The notes beneath the pieces are model-generated. The model did no database searches, had not been told where the DNA came from, and saw only the letters and a list, made by a program, of their open reading frames with translations. The translations under genes were made by a program, and so were the position numbers. Positions 13,295 through 13,887 of a stretch of DNA of 13,887 nt are shown one piece after another (the stretch's first letter is position 1; each line of letters begins with the position of its first letter). Source of the DNA: Desulfomonile tiedjei (GTDB taxonomy: Bacteria; Desulfobacterota; Desulfomonilia; Desulfomonilales; Desulfomonilaceae); the NCBI GenBank assembly GCA_020718965.1, contig DYRE01000020.1, positions 1-13,887 of the forward strand, given 5' to 3'.

Positions 13295-13887
13295 TCAATT
13301 CATGGCAACAAATTTCGTTTGAAGAAGTGCGGCTTCAGAATCCTTACCCATTGCTCTATAGACATCTGTCAGTGAGTTCACAGTCTCCGCAAAGAGTGGC
13401 CGTCCCACAAAAGATACTTTGCCAAATTGAGTAACAGCCTGCTTATAATAGTTGGAAGCCATTTGGAGATTGCCCTTGCTTCGGTACACATCCCCCAAGC
13501 CCTTCATGACCAACCCTAGCGATACGGGAGATACGTCCATGTGCTTTTCAAAAACACCCAACGCCTCTTTGTAGAATTTGAGCGAGCGCTCAGGTTTTCC
13601 CAATTTACCGTAAGTATCTCCCAAAACTAGGAGGGTTTGACCCAGCTTTTCCACCGGAATATTTTCCTGAGACTGATAAATTCTCTGAGATTTCCGCAAA
13701 TAATTGATTGCGTCAGCGTAATCTCCCTGAGATCTGCTTATTAGAGCCAGATTTTCGAGCGCGTCAGCCATGTCAAGCTTTAACGCTGGATTATACTTAG
13801 AAAAACAACAGAATCTGGAAATTGCTGAAAGGTAAAGATTTTTGGCCTCAGAGAATTTGCCCTCTGATGCGAGACACTGCGCTAGAC
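13295..13887 (-). CDS. TPR-repeat protein (5' end beyond the window)
   Basis: The frame is open from the stop at 13295 to the right edge, giving 197 codons; an internal ATG at 13771 is not the true start because the preceding codons continue the repeat pattern (LAQCLASEGKFSEAKNLY). About five tetratricopeptide units of 40-42 residues are visible: EGKFSEAKNLYLSAI, QGDYADAINYLRKSQRIY, LGKPERSLKFYKEALGVF, KGNLQMASNYYKQAVTQF and a last, weaker MGKDSEAALLQTKF. The long spacing with a conserved LGDVY/LGDTY helix resembles TPR_12/kinesin-light-chain-like repeats. Such proteins are scaffolds for protein-protein contacts. Signal peptide, additional domains and partners lie outside the window, so the role is unknown. 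Confidence 0.88.
   Translation of the reverse strand, partial: LAQCLASEGKFSEAKNLYLSAISRFCCFSKYNPALKLDMADALENLALISRSQGDYADAINYLRKSQRIYQSQENIPVEKLGQTLLVLGDTYGKLGKPERSLKFYKEALGVFEKHMDVSPVSLGLVMKGLGDVYRSKGNLQMASNYYKQAVTQFGKVSFVGRPLFAETVNSLTDVYRAMGKDSEAALLQTKFVAMN

Noticed and set aside
1..13887. Mobile element, phage, tRNA, rRNA or defence island
   Set aside because: No transposase, integrase, terminal inverted repeat, cloverleaf, rRNA-like sequence or known defence gene was recognised; gene content is metabolic and chaperone-related.

Overview
The window looks like a chromosomal segment of an anaerobic, respiring delta-proteobacterium (Desulfobacterota in current taxonomy), probably a sulfate reducer or syntroph. 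The evidence is a periplasmic tetrahaem cytochrome c3, a [NiFe]-hydrogenase maturation protease, an AhbD-type radical SAM haem synthase paired with HemB (the sirohaem-dependent haem route), and an IorAB indolepyruvate:ferredoxin oxidoreductase. Moderate GC, with AT-rich gaps, fits a Syntrophobacterales or Desulfomonile-like organism, but the genus cannot be fixed from sequence alone.

Layout. Positions 1-36 hold the first 12 codons of an unidentified minus-strand gene with a strong ribosome binding site. From 242 to 5571 all genes lie on the minus strand. In order of transcription they are hemB, ahbD, a metallo-beta-lactamase-fold hydrolase, a small B-box-like zinc protein, dnaJ, the hydrogenase maturation protease and cytochrome c3, closed by a hairpin terminator near 161-190. 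A good promoter (TTGACA, 17 bp, TATAGG) sits just upstream of hemB. From 5747 to 10996 the genes run on the plus strand: a PIG-L/LmbE-type deacetylase, iorA-iorB, an 86-residue protein of unknown function, and an exported Gln/Tyr/Pro-rich low-complexity protein. A strong bidirectional terminator at 11018-11062 separates that gene from a convergent ClpX-like AAA+ ATPase (11086-12858). The remainder holds a degenerate or amber-interrupted small reading frame and the 3' part of a TPR protein that runs off the right edge.

How the genes fit together. HemB makes porphobilinogen, and AhbD performs the last step from Fe-coproporphyrin III to haem b. The tetrahaem cytochrome at the end of the same strand run is a heavy user of haem. 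Cytochrome c3 is the classical electron partner of periplasmic [NiFe] hydrogenases, whose large subunit is finished by the maturation protease encoded next to it and co-translated with dnaJ. IorAB links aromatic amino acid or aryl-pyruvate oxidation to ferredoxin.

Most interesting items. (1) The ClpX-like ATPase lacks the zinc-binding domain, keeps an IGF-like loop (LGF) and carries a second, diverged copy of its own AAA+ lid domain. (2) The exported Gln/Tyr/Pro-rich protein resembles prion-like low-complexity proteins. (3) A small frame upstream of the ATPase gene is interrupted by a single in-frame TAG. No CRISPR array, tRNA, rRNA, transposase or integrase was recognised.
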